Shown here: positions 53,686 through 63,204 of the stretch, in pieces
How positions within the stretch are numbered: the stretch's first letter is position 1
How the letters are laid out: each line of letters begins with the position of its first letter
From: Phycisphaerales bacterium UBA2402
Lineage (GTDB): Bacteria > Planctomycetota > Phycisphaerae > Phycisphaerales > UBA1924
Length of the DNA: 64,000 nt
Assembly: GCA_002343715.1 (NCBI GenBank)
Contig: DDSA01000044.1
Location: forward strand, 58,674-122,673
Direction: 5' to 3'
Notes under the pieces: generated by a model
Seen by the model: only the letters and a program-made list of their open reading frames with translations
What the model was told of the DNA's origin: nothing
Database searches by the model: none
Translations under genes and position numbers: made by a program

Positions 53686-54723
53686 ATGTCAACCATGTCG
53701 ACAGGCACGCCGCCCACTTCGGGCCCCAATTCCGGCTTCAGAAAGTGGATCTTCAGCCCGCTCACTCTTTGTGTCGGGGTAATTTTCGCGTTGACGGTGT
53801 TGTTTTCCTTGGCGTTCGGGCTTGAACGGTCGTGGCCGACGCTGTTGACCCAGCTGCTGCTGCTGGCATCGGGCGTTTGGACCCTCGTTCACCTCCTGAG
53901 TCCCGCGGTGACTCGTCTGGGTCAGGCCCTGGGCTTGGGGGTGATGGTGATTGCGTTTCTTCTGCCGCTCACCTGCTTCTTCGGTGCAAAGATGCCATAC
54001 AAGCCGTCCGACCCCATTCCCACGGAGAAGCTGCCGGAACCCGTAAATGACAAGGAACGCATCCTCGATATCCTCGAAGACCCAAGTCGACTCCCGATGC
54101 CCTCAGAGGAAGGGCTTGAGATCATCTCCGAGTACGGTGCTCGCAACCTGCACAACCTCGTTCTGTGGCAGTACACGCTCGTTGCCCTCGCATACGCGCT
54201 CTCCGACGCGGCGGCTGTGGTCGTGCCGATCGCCACACTGCTTCCGCGTATCCAGTCACGCGCGCGCTTCTCAGTGGCGGTCCTCTCGCTCTTTCTGGGC
54301 GGCGGCGTCATCGCGGCGAAGTACGCGGCCGGCTGGACAGCCCTGGTCGCAAAGACCAAAGGCCTGGAAGCTATATCGCAGTTCCTCGCCTGGCTGTTCT
54401 CGCTCCCGCTCCTCAACGACAATGCCGCTGCGAGAACCCTTTTGCTGGTGCGAAGCGGCGTCCGATTATCCGAGGAGCAGCTCGGTCAACTTCTCGGCGT
54501 CTCGATCTGGGAGGCGGTGCTCGTCGTCAACGGCGTAGTCGTTCTTGGCCTTGACTGGTTCGTTGCACCTCGGCTCGCCTCCGGCAAGTCAATCCCACCT
54601 TGGGCAACCCGGGTGCTCGCCGGTGTTCTCTCCGGCATCAGCATGCTCGCGCTGGTGTTCCTGCTTCGCCGCCTCATCTTCGTCGCGTATTTCTGGCCTG
54701 TGACGCTCCGCTGGACCGCGTAG
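53686..54723 (+). CDS. multi-pass membrane protein of unknown function
   Basis: The 345-residue protein has about seven hydrophobic helices, including LCVGVIFALTVLFSLAFGLE, LLLLASGVWTLVHLLSPAVT and GVMVIAFLLPLTCFFGAKMP near the start, and ISMLALVFLLRRLIFVAYFW at the end. A charged loop (PTEKLPEPVNDKERILDIL) follows the third helix. I do not recognise a family. It lies in the accessory block between the HTH gene and the integrase-tail ORF and may be cargo. It starts at ATG 53686. Confidence 0.6.
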   Translation: MSTMSTGTPPTSGPNSGFRKWIFSPLTLCVGVIFALTVLFSLAFGLERSWPTLLTQLLLLASGVWTLVHLLSPAVTRLGQALGLGVMVIAFLLPLTCFFGAKMPYKPSDPIPTEKLPEPVNDKERILDILEDPSRLPMPSEEGLEIISEYGARNLHNLVLWQYTLVALAYALSDAAAVVVPIATLLPRIQSRARFSVAVLSLFLGGGVIAAKYAAGWTALVAKTKGLEAISQFLAWLFSLPLLNDNAAARTLLLVRSGVRLSEEQLGQLLGVSIWEAVLVVNGVVVLGLDWFVAPRLASGKSIPPWATRVLAGVLSGISMLALVFLLRRLIFVAYFWPVTLRWTA

Positions 54724-54762
54724 GGCGTAGCAGATGCCAGCCCTTCGAACCCGAGCTTCATC

Positions 54763-55427
<665 letters not shown>

Positions 55428-55604
55428 AACACCCCGCCACGGTTTCGGCTTTCACCAAAATCGGCCGGGGCCAAAAGTTTAGGATGCTGCGCATCCGGGT
55501 TCAAGTAGACTGGCGAACTGAGGTGCCGATTCCGAGAGTGAACTTTCGTCCGACCAGATCGACCGGGGTGTGGTAACTCCGGGCCGGCCTGTCAATGCAA
55601 TCCA

Positions 55605-55844
55605 TCAGGTTCCGCGGCCCGCCGCACCGCCGGCCGTCCCGCCCTTCGCCGCGGGGAGTTTGATGCTCTTGGCGTCCTGCAGGCCGAAGGGGGAGCCATC
55701 GACCCCCACCTTTCCCGCGGCGGTGAACATCACGAACGTCGCCGCGGCGAGAAAAACGGTGGCGATGACCGCCAGACCCGTGTACACATCCGGGAGTCCG
55801 CCGCGCTTGCGGGCGCCGGGCATCTGCATTCCGAACTGGCTCAT
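55605..55844 (-). CDS. small single-helix membrane protein
   Basis: The 79-residue protein starts at ATG 55844 with AGGAG upstream. It has a polar basic N terminus (SQFGMQMPGARKRGGLPDVY), one membrane helix (GLAVIATVFLAAATFVMFTA) and a small, glycine-rich tail. It lies 29 bases downstream of the coiled-coil gene on the same strand, so the two likely form an operon. I do not know its function. Confidence 0.6.
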   Translation of the reverse strand: MSQFGMQMPGARKRGGLPDVYTGLAVIATVFLAAATFVMFTAAGKVGVDGSPFGLQDAKSIKLPAAKGGTAGGAAGRGT

Positions 55845-55873
55845 GGTGAATCTCCTGTATCCGGGTGCGGAAC

Positions 55874-56728
55874 TCAGTCGTTACGGCTCTGGATCAGGTC
55901 GCCGACCTGGACCGACTGCCCCTTGTTGGTCAGGATGACCTCGGCGACCGACCAGCGGAGGTCGGGCTGCATCACCACGACGTGACCGATGAACTCGCTG
56001 TTGCGGATGACCGAGAATCGCATATTCTTCGCCGCGCGGTCGTTGGTACCCACGCTGAGCTTCACGAAGATGCGTCCGTTGCTCGAATCGGTCTCGACCG
56101 ATTCCACGCGACCACGGATCACCGGGCCGGTGTAGGTGAAGGGCTGGTCGAGGCCGGAGACGACGCCGACCGCCGGGGCGCCGCTCGCCGTGCGCTTCGC
56201 CTCAACGAGTTGCTCCTGAAGGGCGCGGACGCTCTGGGTCAGCACCTCGATCTGGCTGTCCTTGTTGTTGATGTCGTTGTTCAGGTCGATCTCGCGGGCC
56301 TTGAAGGTCAGTTCGCTTTTACGCAGGCCCGTCACCTCGTCGCGGTAACTGGTGATCAGCGCCGCCTGGGTCTTGGCAGTCTCGCCCAGTTCGGCGATCT
56401 TGGCGGTGATCGAATCGCGTTCCTGCTCGGCCGTCTTCTTGTCGGTCAGAAGTTTGGCGCGTTCGATATCGAGCGTGCGGATCTTGTCGGTCAGGGTCGC
56501 GTTGTCGCGGGCCAGTTGCTCCTTCTCGCTCGCCAGACGCGTCAACTGGGTGCCGGCGTTGGCCACCTGCATGTTCGCGGTCGCTTCCGCCGCGCTCTTC
56601 GCGTTCACCGCGTCCTGGTACGCCGCGGCAATCCGATCCGTGTTCACGGCGTACGCGATCACCAGAGACGAAAGCGCGACGCTGAGAATTGCGGCGATGA
56701 CGACGAAGACTTTGGTCAGAACGTGCAC
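55874..56728 (-). CDS. membrane-anchored coiled-coil protein
   Basis: The 284-residue protein has an N-terminal membrane anchor (VHVLTKVFVVIAAILSVALS) followed by a long coiled coil (ANMQVANAGTQLTRLASEKE through SITAKIAELGETAKTQAALI) and a C-terminal beta-rich domain (GRVESVETDSSNGRIFVKLS, MRFSVIRNSEFIGHVVVMQP). A TTG at 56734 is possible as start, but GTG at 56728 sits at the normal distance from AGGAG and is preferred. The domain plan recalls periplasmic or cell-division coiled-coil proteins. No specific family is recognised. Confidence 0.72.
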   Translation of the reverse strand: MHVLTKVFVVIAAILSVALSSLVIAYAVNTDRIAAAYQDAVNAKSAAEATANMQVANAGTQLTRLASEKEQLARDNATLTDKIRTLDIERAKLLTDKKTAEQERDSITAKIAELGETAKTQAALITSYRDEVTGLRKSELTFKAREIDLNNDINNKDSQIEVLTQSVRALQEQLVEAKRTASGAPAVGVVSGLDQPFTYTGPVIRGRVESVETDSSNGRIFVKLSVGTNDRAAKNMRFSVIRNSEFIGHVVVMQPDLRWSVAEVILTNKGQSVQVGDLIQSRND

Positions 56729-56734
56729 AGTCAA

Positions 56735-57086
56735 CTCCTACTTATGTGCCGGGCGAAGGACAAACACTGGCGCGGCCCCACGATCACGAACTCGTTCACA
56801 AGCAAACCCATCCCGGCCGCTCCCGATCAGGAACCATCCTGTTCGCACCGCCGCGAACCGCTGATCCCGCACTACCGCACTTTGACATACCAAACACGTG
56901 CATGCCGGGTTCGACCGTTCTCCTCGGGTGTACCGGGACGATGCCCCGATGAGATTCACCGAAGAGGGGCACAGGATAGCCAATCTCTACGATTGGGGAA
57001 AGTGCGGGTCGCGCTCGGTTTTCATTTTCAGTATCTGATCGGACTTTGTTTGGATGGTACTTTCCTTTGGCTGATCGACTTCCATG
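56735..57086. other. intergenic stretch with no supported gene
   Basis: The 352 bases between the coiled-coil gene and the metallophosphoesterase gene contain short readings only. I see no RNA gene and no strong promoter or terminator in it. Confidence 0.4.
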
Positions 57087-57917
57087 TCAACGCCCTTCGT
57101 ACAAACGATCCCCGAGCCAATCCGGGAGGGGCGCGATGCTTTTAATTTTCTGTGCCGTCTCGTCGATGTCGTACGCGACCCGCACGAACTGGGCGAAGGT
57201 GCCGTGAAGTATCACATAACTCGCCCTGGGATCAAAGTCCCTCGGCTGACCGACACTGCCCACGTTGAGGACCACTTTCTCGCCATCCTGGAATGTAAAC
57301 TTGCCTTCCCCCAACTCACTGGGCGGATAGAAATCAGGCTCGTCTGTAAAGACCCCCGGCACGTGCGTGTGACCGACGATGCAGACTTTCTGCACCCGGT
57401 CGAAGATGCTCTCCAGTTTGTCCGTGGCGTTCACAGCGTCATCAGGAAAGATGTATTCATTGATCGGACGCCGCGGCGAGCCGTGGACGGCCAGCAGCGG
57501 CATCGAACCCGGAGGCTCGGGCGTGGGCACACCGCCGGGCGACATAATCGCCTCCGGCCCGTTGGGCCCGAGCCGCTCGACCACCCGAACCTTGAGTCGA
57601 TTCAGAAACTCGTAGCGCTGCGCGCGCTTCTTGTCGTCCGGCTCTCGATCGAACTGCTCCCGGGTCCAGAACGCGGCGGATTCCGCGCCCGGGTTGAAGT
57701 TCGTAGGCTCGTAGAGAACGCCGTAGTCGTGGTTCCCCATCAGGCACCAGGCGCACTTCTCTCGAACGAGATCGACACACTCGAGCGGGTCGGGGCCGTA
57801 GCCGACCGTGTCACCCAGACAGATGATCCGTGTGATGCCGCGGGCCTGGATGTCGGCGAGGACCGCCCTCAAGGCGGAGGCGTTGGCGTGAATATCGCTG
57901 ATGACGGCGGTGGGCAC
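57087..57917 (-). CDS. metallophosphoesterase (calcineurin-like)
   Basis: The 276-residue protein has the dinuclear metal motifs of the calcineurin-like family: ISDIHANASAL, GDTVGYGPDPLE, MGNHDYGVLY, LLAVHGSPRRP and VGHTHVPGVF. These suit a small phosphodiesterase or phosphatase, such as the YfcE/DR1281-like group. The start is a GTG at 57917 (PTAVISDIH follows), as longer readings extend past the family's N terminus. It lies back to back with the first clpP and may use a divergent promoter. Confidence 0.85.
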   Translation of the reverse strand: MPTAVISDIHANASALRAVLADIQARGITRIICLGDTVGYGPDPLECVDLVREKCAWCLMGNHDYGVLYEPTNFNPGAESAAFWTREQFDREPDDKKRAQRYEFLNRLKVRVVERLGPNGPEAIMSPGGVPTPEPPGSMPLLAVHGSPRRPINEYIFPDDAVNATDKLESIFDRVQKVCIVGHTHVPGVFTDEPDFYPPSELGEGKFTFQDGEKVVLNVGSVGQPRDFDPRASYVILHGTFAQFVRVAYDIDETAQKIKSIAPLPDWLGDRLYEGR

Positions 57918-58231
57918 GGTGTGTTTCCGAGGAGATGGGCCGGCGCGGCCCACAAGCGTCTCAACTCTATGTATCCTCGCGGCCCGGCCGCGCAGACCGC
58001 CAATCTGACAGGCCCCGCGTGCCCTGTACGCCACGTGTCACAGCGCGTTCCATCCCCCGGCTTCAGAAACAGGCCATGAACCCCTACCGGGGGGCTTGGA
58101 AGGCCCCTCGCTTTCGGCACTATGATCGCAACGACTTGTGACCGATACAGAACCGATATAGAGAAGTCCGGCCTGCGGCCCCCGCCTCCGGCCCGACGAT
58201 AGACCCGCACCAGTCTCCACAGGGAATTCCT

Positions 58232-58831
58232 ATGCCAGCAGCAGGCGTCGTGTACCAGCGGACTCGCGAGATGACCATCGACGAGTTGCTCCTCGAGAAC
58301 CGGATCGTCTTTCTCATCGGCGAGATCAACCAGGGTTCCGCCGCGCGAGTCATGATGCAGATGCTCTATCTTGAGAATCAGAAACGCGGTCAGGAGATCA
58401 ACTTCTACATCAACTCGCCGGGCGGCGCGGTGGACGACACGCTCGCCCTGTACGACACGATGCGTTTCATGTCCAGCCCCGTGTCGACGTACTGCCTCGG
58501 GCGGGCCTATTCCGGCGCGGCTCTGCTCCTCACCGCGGGGACCAAGGGCAGGCGGTACCTGCTCCCCCATGCCAAGGTGATGATCCACCAGCCCTACGGC
58601 GGTGTCACCGGCCAGGCCGAAGACATCCGTATCCAGGCCGAGCAGATCATCAAGAGCAAGAACGAACTCACCCGGATCATCGCCCACCACACGGGCAAGA
58701 GCATCGATCAGGTCAAGGCCGACAGCGAGCGCGATAAGTACTTTACCGCTGAAGAGGCCGTCGCCTATGGCCTCGCGGACGAGGTTCTCAACGAGCCGCA
58801 GAAAGCCCCGGGCGGCTTTGCAGCCCGTTGA
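58232..58831 (+). CDS. clpP: ATP-dependent Clp protease proteolytic subunit (paralogue 1)
   Basis: The 199-residue protein is ClpP with its catalytic triad: Ser94 in GRAYSGAALL (the usual ASMGA is changed to YSGAA), His119 in VMIHQPYGG and Asp168 in SERDKYFTAEEA. It forms ring peptidase chambers that degrade proteins fed by ClpX or ClpA. It is followed 108 bases downstream by a second, clearly different clpP. Two ClpPs that may form mixed rings are known in several bacteria; that is inference here. Confidence 0.93.
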   Translation: MPAAGVVYQRTREMTIDELLLENRIVFLIGEINQGSAARVMMQMLYLENQKRGQEINFYINSPGGAVDDTLALYDTMRFMSSPVSTYCLGRAYSGAALLLTAGTKGRRYLLPHAKVMIHQPYGGVTGQAEDIRIQAEQIIKSKNELTRIIAHHTGKSIDQVKADSERDKYFTAEEAVAYGLADEVLNEPQKAPGGFAAR

Positions 58832-58939
58832 CCCCCCCACCGCGACAGCCTCTTGCCAGTCCTGCAGTTTGTACGAAGCACCCCGCCCGACCATCACGGC
58901 CCGCCACGCGGGCCGACAGACAGATACGGAACCGCGACC

Positions 58940-59569
58940 ATGTCGAACTACCTTGTCCCGATCGTGATCGAGAAGAGTCAGAAGGGCGAGCGCGCCTACG
59001 ACATCTACTCCCGCCTCCTGAAGGACCGCATCGTCTTTCTGGGCGGACCCGTCACCGATGACATCGCCAACCTGATCGTCGCCCAGATGCTCTTCCTCGC
59101 CAACGAAGACCACAAGAACGACATTCACCTCTACGTCAACAGCCCCGGGGGCAGCGTCTCCGCCGGGCTGGCCATCCTGGACACGATGAAGTTCGTCCAG
59201 TGCGATGTGGCCACCTACATCATCGGTCAGGCCGCCAGCATGGGCAGCGTCATCGCCACCGCGGGCACCAAGGGCAAGCGTTTCACCCTGCCCAACGCCC
59301 GCAACCTCATGCACCAGCCCCTGCTGGGTGGCGTCATGGAGGGGCAGGCCACCGACATCGAAATCGAGGCCAGAGAAATGCTCCGCATCCGCGAGCGTCT
59401 CTACCAGATCTACGCCGACCAGACGGGCCAGCCCTACGACCGTATCGCCAAGGATTGCGACCGCAACAAGTGGCTCGATGACGGTGAAATGCTCGAGTAC
59501 GGTCTGGTGGACCAGGTGATGAAGCGCATGCCAATCATCAAGCACGCCCGCACGACAGACGAAGATTGA
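58940..59569 (+). CDS. clpP: ATP-dependent Clp protease proteolytic subunit (paralogue 2)
   Basis: The 209-residue protein starts at ATG 58940. It has the standard ClpP active site: Ser100 in [12 protein letters not shown], His125 in LMHQPLLGG, and Asp174 in [12 protein letters not shown]. The N terminus ([20 protein letters not shown]) is typical of the canonical ClpP that docks with ClpX. The clpX gene is not in the window. It is probably transcribed with the first clpP and ends before the tRNA-Val gene. Confidence 0.95.
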   Translation: MSNYLVPIVIEKSQKGERAYDIYSRLLKDRIVFLGGPVTDDIANLIVAQMLFLANEDHKNDIHLYVNSPGGSVSAGLAILDTMKFVQCDVATYIIGQAASMGSVIATAGTKGKRFTLPNARNLMHQPLLGGVMEGQATDIEIEAREMLRIRERLYQIYADQTGQPYDRIAKDCDRNKWLDDGEMLEYGLVDQVMKRMPIIKHARTTDED

Positions 59570-59783
59570 GCGGGCACTCCGGCATTTGCAGGACACGGCC
59601 GTCCGTTAGCCCGACTCAATGCCGGAAGAATCGTTTGATCCTGCCAGCCGCACTGGCCGCGGATGTGTGTTCATAATCTGTTCACGGACGCGCTGAAGGC
59701 GAACGGCTCTACGGCACCCAGAACGTGGCCACTTGCGCGGTCATCTTCTGACTCCGTGTCGCCATGTTCCCCATGAGAGACGC

Positions 59784-59812
59784 TTGGCACCGCTCCCCAT
59801 TCGCGCTATACT
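59784..59812 (+). promoter_or_regulatory. sigma-70 promoter of tRNA-Val
   Basis: TTGGCA (59784-59789), a 17-base spacer and TATACT (59807-59812) match the sigma-70 consensus well, and the tRNA starts ten bases after the -10 box. Confidence 0.75.
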
Positions 59813-59821
59813 TTCATCATC

Positions 59822-59895
59822 GGGCGATTGGCGCAGTTGGCTAGCGCGCATGCATGACACGCATGAGGTCACTGGTTCGAATCCAGTATCGCCCA
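59822..59895 (+). tRNA. tRNA-Val (GAC)
   Basis: The 74-base gene forms a full cloverleaf. The acceptor GGGCGAT pairs with ATCGCCC, the anticodon stem-loop is CATGC-ATGACAC-GCATG with anticodon GAC, and the T-arm is ACTGGTTCGAATCCAGT. The discriminator is A. CCA is not encoded. It has a clear promoter upstream and a probable terminator downstream. Confidence 0.95.
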
Positions 59896-59932
59896 CTTCC
59901 CCACTTTCCATCGGGTCACACCCGACACCACA

Positions 59933-59971
59933 CCCCACCAAAACCGCAGGGTTTTCGGGGTTTTGTGTTTT
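59933..59971 (+). terminator. probable terminator of tRNA-Val
   Basis: An extended, interrupted stem: CCCC...AAAACC (59933-59945) with GGTTTT...GGGG (59950-59960), followed by TTTTGTGTTTT. It is 38 bases after the tRNA. A second small hairpin (TCGGGT/ACCCGA, 59911-59925) lies between them. Confidence 0.55.
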
Positions 59972-60298
59972 GCCTTCGGACGCCGTGGGATCGCTTTGGT
60001 GCGCTTGTGTTGCCGGATTTGTTGCCGTTGCTCCGTGGCAACTATCTCCATCCCCCGAAGCGACCCCCGCCGCCAGGTCGAAGTGTGCATCGTGGGTTTG
60101 CAGGTAGTGCCGGGCCACGATTGCAGGGAATGCTCCAGCCACCCCGTCAGAACATAGGCTTGGAAACCCGAAAGGCTGTCCCTCTTGAAATCCACACGTA
60201 TGAACAGGAACGTAGACCGCGCGTGAGCAGCGGATGTGGATTTGTCCTCCGATCGCAGTGCCCGCGAGCCGCGTGTTGGACTTTCCTACCCTCCACGT
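59972..60298. other. intergenic stretch between tRNA-Val and trmB-queC
   Basis: These 327 bases contain no gene I can support. The frame of the trmB-queC gene is open further upstream to 60236, but the ATG at 60299 begins the recognisable protein. No clear -10/-35 is visible. Confidence 0.4.
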
Positions 60299-61828
60299 AT
60301 GTCCTTCGGTCTCGGCCATGGCCGCACGCTCGATGATGCACCCGGAAGGGTGGGTGTGGCCCGCGATCAGTTCCCGACGCTGCCCGATTCTGCACTGAGC
60401 GACCCGACGGCGGGACGGCTGGACCCGCGCGAGTGGTTCGCCGACCCCGCACGGCCGTTCGAGATCGAGATCGGCTGCGGCAAGGGCACGTTCATCCTCG
60501 AAACCGCGCGGGCCAACCCCGGGATCAACTACCTGGGCATCGAATGGGCCAGAGAGTTCTATCTCTACGCGGCGGACCGCGTGCGGCGGGCGGTCCTGCC
60601 CAACGTGCGGATGCTGCACACCGACGGCTCGGAGTTTCTGCGATGGCGGTGCATCTCGGGCATTGTGTCGGTGATCCACCTGTATTTTTCCGATCCCTGG
60701 CCCAAAACCAAGCACCACAAGAACCGCGTCGTGCAGCACCGATTTCTCGCGGAAGCGTGGCGGGCTCTCCGGCCGGGGGGCGAGTTGCGCATCGTCACCG
60801 ATCATGATGAACTCTGGGAGTGGGACAAGGAGCACTTCGCCGCATGGACCGATGCCGCGGCGTACGCGGCGTTGAGGGCCGCGACTCCCATTCCCGCCGC
60901 GGTGCTGCCGGAGGTTGATGCCGCGCCGTTCGAGTGGCTTCCCTTCACGCCGCCCGAGTGGGTCGGCGAGGGTGAGACTGTCGGTACAAACTACGAGAAG
61001 AAGTTCGCCACCGATGGCAAGAAGCCGCACGCCGGGGTCCTCCGAAAGGTTGCGGCCGGCACCGGGTCAACCACGCTCCAAATCCGAACCGTCGAAGGGG
61101 TCAAGACGCCATCTCCCGGGAGCGTGCCTTCCGCGCCACCCCGCCGCGCTGTTGTGCTCCTCTCGGGCGGCATCGACAGCGCGACCTGCCTCGCCGCGGC
61201 CAAGCAGACCGGCGCGGAGTGCCACGCGCTGAGTTTCGATTACGGGCAACGTCATCGGGCGGAGCTGGCGGCGGCGGAACGGGTAGCGAGACACCTTCGC
61301 GCCGCATCGCACAAGACGCTTCCTGTCAATCTGCGTGCGATCGGCGGCTCGGCGCTGACGGCCGAGATCGCGGTGCCCAAAGATCGGCCCGCGGCGAAGT
61401 CGGACATTCCCATCACATATGTACCGGCGCGGAACCTGGTATTTCTGTCGCTGGCGCTCGGTTACGCCGAGGTGCTGGGGGCACGAGAGTTGTATATCGG
61501 GGTGAACGCGGTGGACTACAGCGGCTACCCCGATTGCCGCGAGGATTTCATCCGTGCGTTCGAGACGACCGCGAATCTCGCCACCCGCGCGGGTGTGGAA
61601 GCACGTGTCGAGGATGATCGCTTTCATGTGCGGACCCCGCTCGCGACGCTCACGAAGTCCGACATTCTACGGATGGGAGTCGGCCTTGGAGTCGATTACT
61701 CGCTGACACTCAGTTGCTACGACCCGTCCACGGACGGGCGGGCCTGCGGCCACTGTGATTCGTGCCTGATCCGAAGGCGTGGGTTCGAGGAGGCGGGGCT
61801 GGCCGACCCGACCCGCTACGCGCCATGA
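60299..61828 (+). CDS. fused tRNA (guanine-N7) methyltransferase and 7-cyano-7-deazaguanine synthase
   Basis: One uninterrupted 509-residue reading joins two tRNA-related enzymes. Residues about 54-250 are TrmB, which makes m7G46 in t[54 protein letters not shown] and the closing [17 protein letters not shown] linker ([18 protein letters not shown]) follows. Residues about 283-509 are QueC, which makes preQ0: the PP-loop [15 protein letters not shown] (SGGIDS at 289-294), [31 protein letters not shown] and the zinc ligands in CGHCDSC. Both halves keep their key residues. The stop overlaps queE (ATGA). The two activities are normally separate proteins. Confidence 0.88.
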   Translation: MSFGLGHGRTLDDAPGRVGVARDQFPTLPDSALSDPTAGRLDPREWFADPARPFEIEIGCGKGTFILETARANPGINYLGIEWAREFYLYAADRVRRAVLPNVRMLHTDGSEFLRWRCISGIVSVIHLYFSDPWPKTKHHKNRVVQHRFLAEAWRALRPGGELRIVTDHDELWEWDKEHFAAWTDAAAYAALRAATPIPAAVLPEVDAAPFEWLPFTPPEWVGEGETVGTNYEKKFATDGKKPHAGVLRKVAAGTGSTTLQIRTVEGVKTPSPGSVPSAPPRRAVVLLSGGIDSATCLAAAKQTGAECHALSFDYGQRHRAELAAAERVARHLRAASHKTLPVNLRAIGGSALTAEIAVPKDRPAAKSDIPITYVPARNLVFLSLALGYAEVLGARELYIGVNAVDYSGYPDCREDFIRAFETTANLATRAGVEARVEDDRFHVRTPLATLTKSDILRMGVGLGVDYSLTLSCYDPSTDGRACGHCDSCLIRRRGFEEAGLADPTRYAP

Positions 61829-62541
61829 GCGTTTCAACTGAGTTGCCCATCTCGGAAACTTTCCTGTCGATCCAGGGGGAGGGAGTTCTGACCGGCGTGC
61901 CGAGTTACTTCATCCGCCTGAGCGGGTGCAACCTGCGGTGCGTCTGGTGCGACACGCCTTACGCGAGTTGGAAACCCGAGGGAGAGAAGCGATCAATCGA
62001 GCATCTGGCCCAGACCGCCGCGGCGAGCGGGGCCGGGCACGTCGTGGTGACTGGCGGTGAGCCGATGATCTTCCCGGCTGTAGAAACGTTGTGCGAAGCG
62101 CTGTCGGCACGGGACCTTCACATCACGATCGAGACGGCGGGCACGGTCTTTCGTGATGTGCGCTGCGACCTGATGAGCATCAGCCCGAAGTTGGCGAGCA
62201 GCACGCCGCGGGAAGGGGACCAGCGCGATCCCGGCGGCTCGTGGCGAAGGTTGCACGAGGCGCGGCGGATCGATATCGGAGCGCTGCAAGCGCTGCTCGA
62301 CCGCTACCCGTCGCGGCAACTGAAGTTCGTCGCGTGCGAAGTGGCGGACCTGGCCGAGATCGAAGGGTTGCTCTCTCGCTTGCATGGATGGAGACGGGAG
62401 GAGGTGCTCCTGATGCCCGAGGGTGTCACGCCGCCATCGGTGGATCAGCGGGCGTGGATCGCACGGGCGTGCATCGAGCGGGGTTGGAGATACTGCACTC
62501 GACTGCACATCGATCTGTTCGGGCACACGCGCGGGACGTAA
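61825..62541 (+). CDS. queE: 7-carboxy-7-deazaguanine synthase
   Basis: The 238-residue radical SAM enzyme makes CDG from CPH4, the step before QueC. The cluster motif CX3CX2C is Cys35, Cys39 and Cys42 in [16 protein letters not shown]. Other features are [26 protein letters not shown] and the C-terminal [13 protein letters not shown]. It starts at ATG 61825, overlapping the trmB-queC stop by four bases. queD is not in the window and may be elsewhere. Confidence 0.92.
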   Translation: MSVSTELPISETFLSIQGEGVLTGVPSYFIRLSGCNLRCVWCDTPYASWKPEGEKRSIEHLAQTAAASGAGHVVVTGGEPMIFPAVETLCEALSARDLHITIETAGTVFRDVRCDLMSISPKLASSTPREGDQRDPGGSWRRLHEARRIDIGALQALLDRYPSRQLKFVACEVADLAEIEGLLSRLHGWRREEVLLMPEGVTPPSVDQRAWIARACIERGWRYCTRLHIDLFGHTRGT

Positions 62542-62716
62542 ACAGCGGCCTTGAATGTGGGTTTCCAAGTGCCCTCGTGTTCAGCTTGGGTCGGGAGCGT
62601 GGGGCGTTTGTTGTTGTGGAGAGGTGAACAGAAAAGGCGGGGGACGGTTGTTCAATCTACGTCATTCAGCATTCGCGCCCTTCGCGGAGCGAAGGGGTAC
62701 CCGAAGACCCCGGTAA

Positions 62717-62755
62717 CACACGCGGCGGGCCCCACGAAGAAACCCGCCGCGTGTG
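62717..62755 (-). terminator. strong hairpin, possible terminator of the small dockerin-like gene
   Basis: Thirteen-base perfect arms, CACACGCGGCGGG (62717-62729) and CCCGCCGCGTGTG (62743-62755), around a 13-base loop. It lies 27 bases after the stop of the minus-strand dockerin-like gene. No T-run follows on that strand, so termination may be rho-dependent or the hairpin may protect the mRNA. Confidence 0.55.
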
Positions 62756-62781
62756 CATGTTGGATATGGACTTCGATGGGG

Positions 62782-63183
62782 TCAGAAGCAGCCGCCCGCC
62801 TCCCAGACCTCGAAGAAGTACTGCACATCGGCGCCATCGACGCCGCCGTCCTGGTTGACATCGGCCTCGAGCAGGCCGAGTTCCCACTTGGCGTAGAAGG
62901 CTTCGACATCGGCACCGTCGATGCCACCGTCCTGGTTGAAATCGGCAGGGCAAGGCGGCGGTTCAAGCCCGACCCCCCAGAAACCGCCGAAGAACGTGGT
63001 TGAGCCGGCACCCATCGGGCCGGCATCGGGCTGGCCGATGGTGCTGCCCATCTCCAGCGTTCCACCGGTCGAGAAAGTGGAGCCGCCGCCGTCGATGGTG
63101 TACCAGTCCATGGCCAGTTGCGCCTGGGCCGGCGCTGCCAACGCGACGAGCGTGAGGAGTGTCGAGCGAGTCATGTGTCTCAT
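62782..63183 (-). CDS. small secreted protein with dockerin-like repeats
   Basis: The 133-residue protein has a signal peptide (MTRSTLLTLVALAAPAQAQ) and an N-terminal segment, MDWYTIDGGGSTFSTGG followed by GSTIGQPDAG and FFGGFWG, that parallels the protein at 32892-33302. The C terminus has two calcium-loop repeats, DFNQDGGIDGADVEAFY and DVNQDGGVDGADVQYFF. It is a paralogue of the 32.9 kb gene, on the opposite strand 30 kb away. The ATG at 63183 has GGAG upstream. Function is unknown; a docking or surface role is inferred. Confidence 0.78.
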   Translation of the reverse strand: MRHMTRSTLLTLVALAAPAQAQLAMDWYTIDGGGSTFSTGGTLEMGSTIGQPDAGPMGAGSTTFFGGFWGVGLEPPPCPADFNQDGGIDGADVEAFYAKWELGLLEADVNQDGGVDGADVQYFFEVWEAGGCF

Positions 63184-63204
63184 GAGTTGATTTCTCCGTG
63201 TGGA

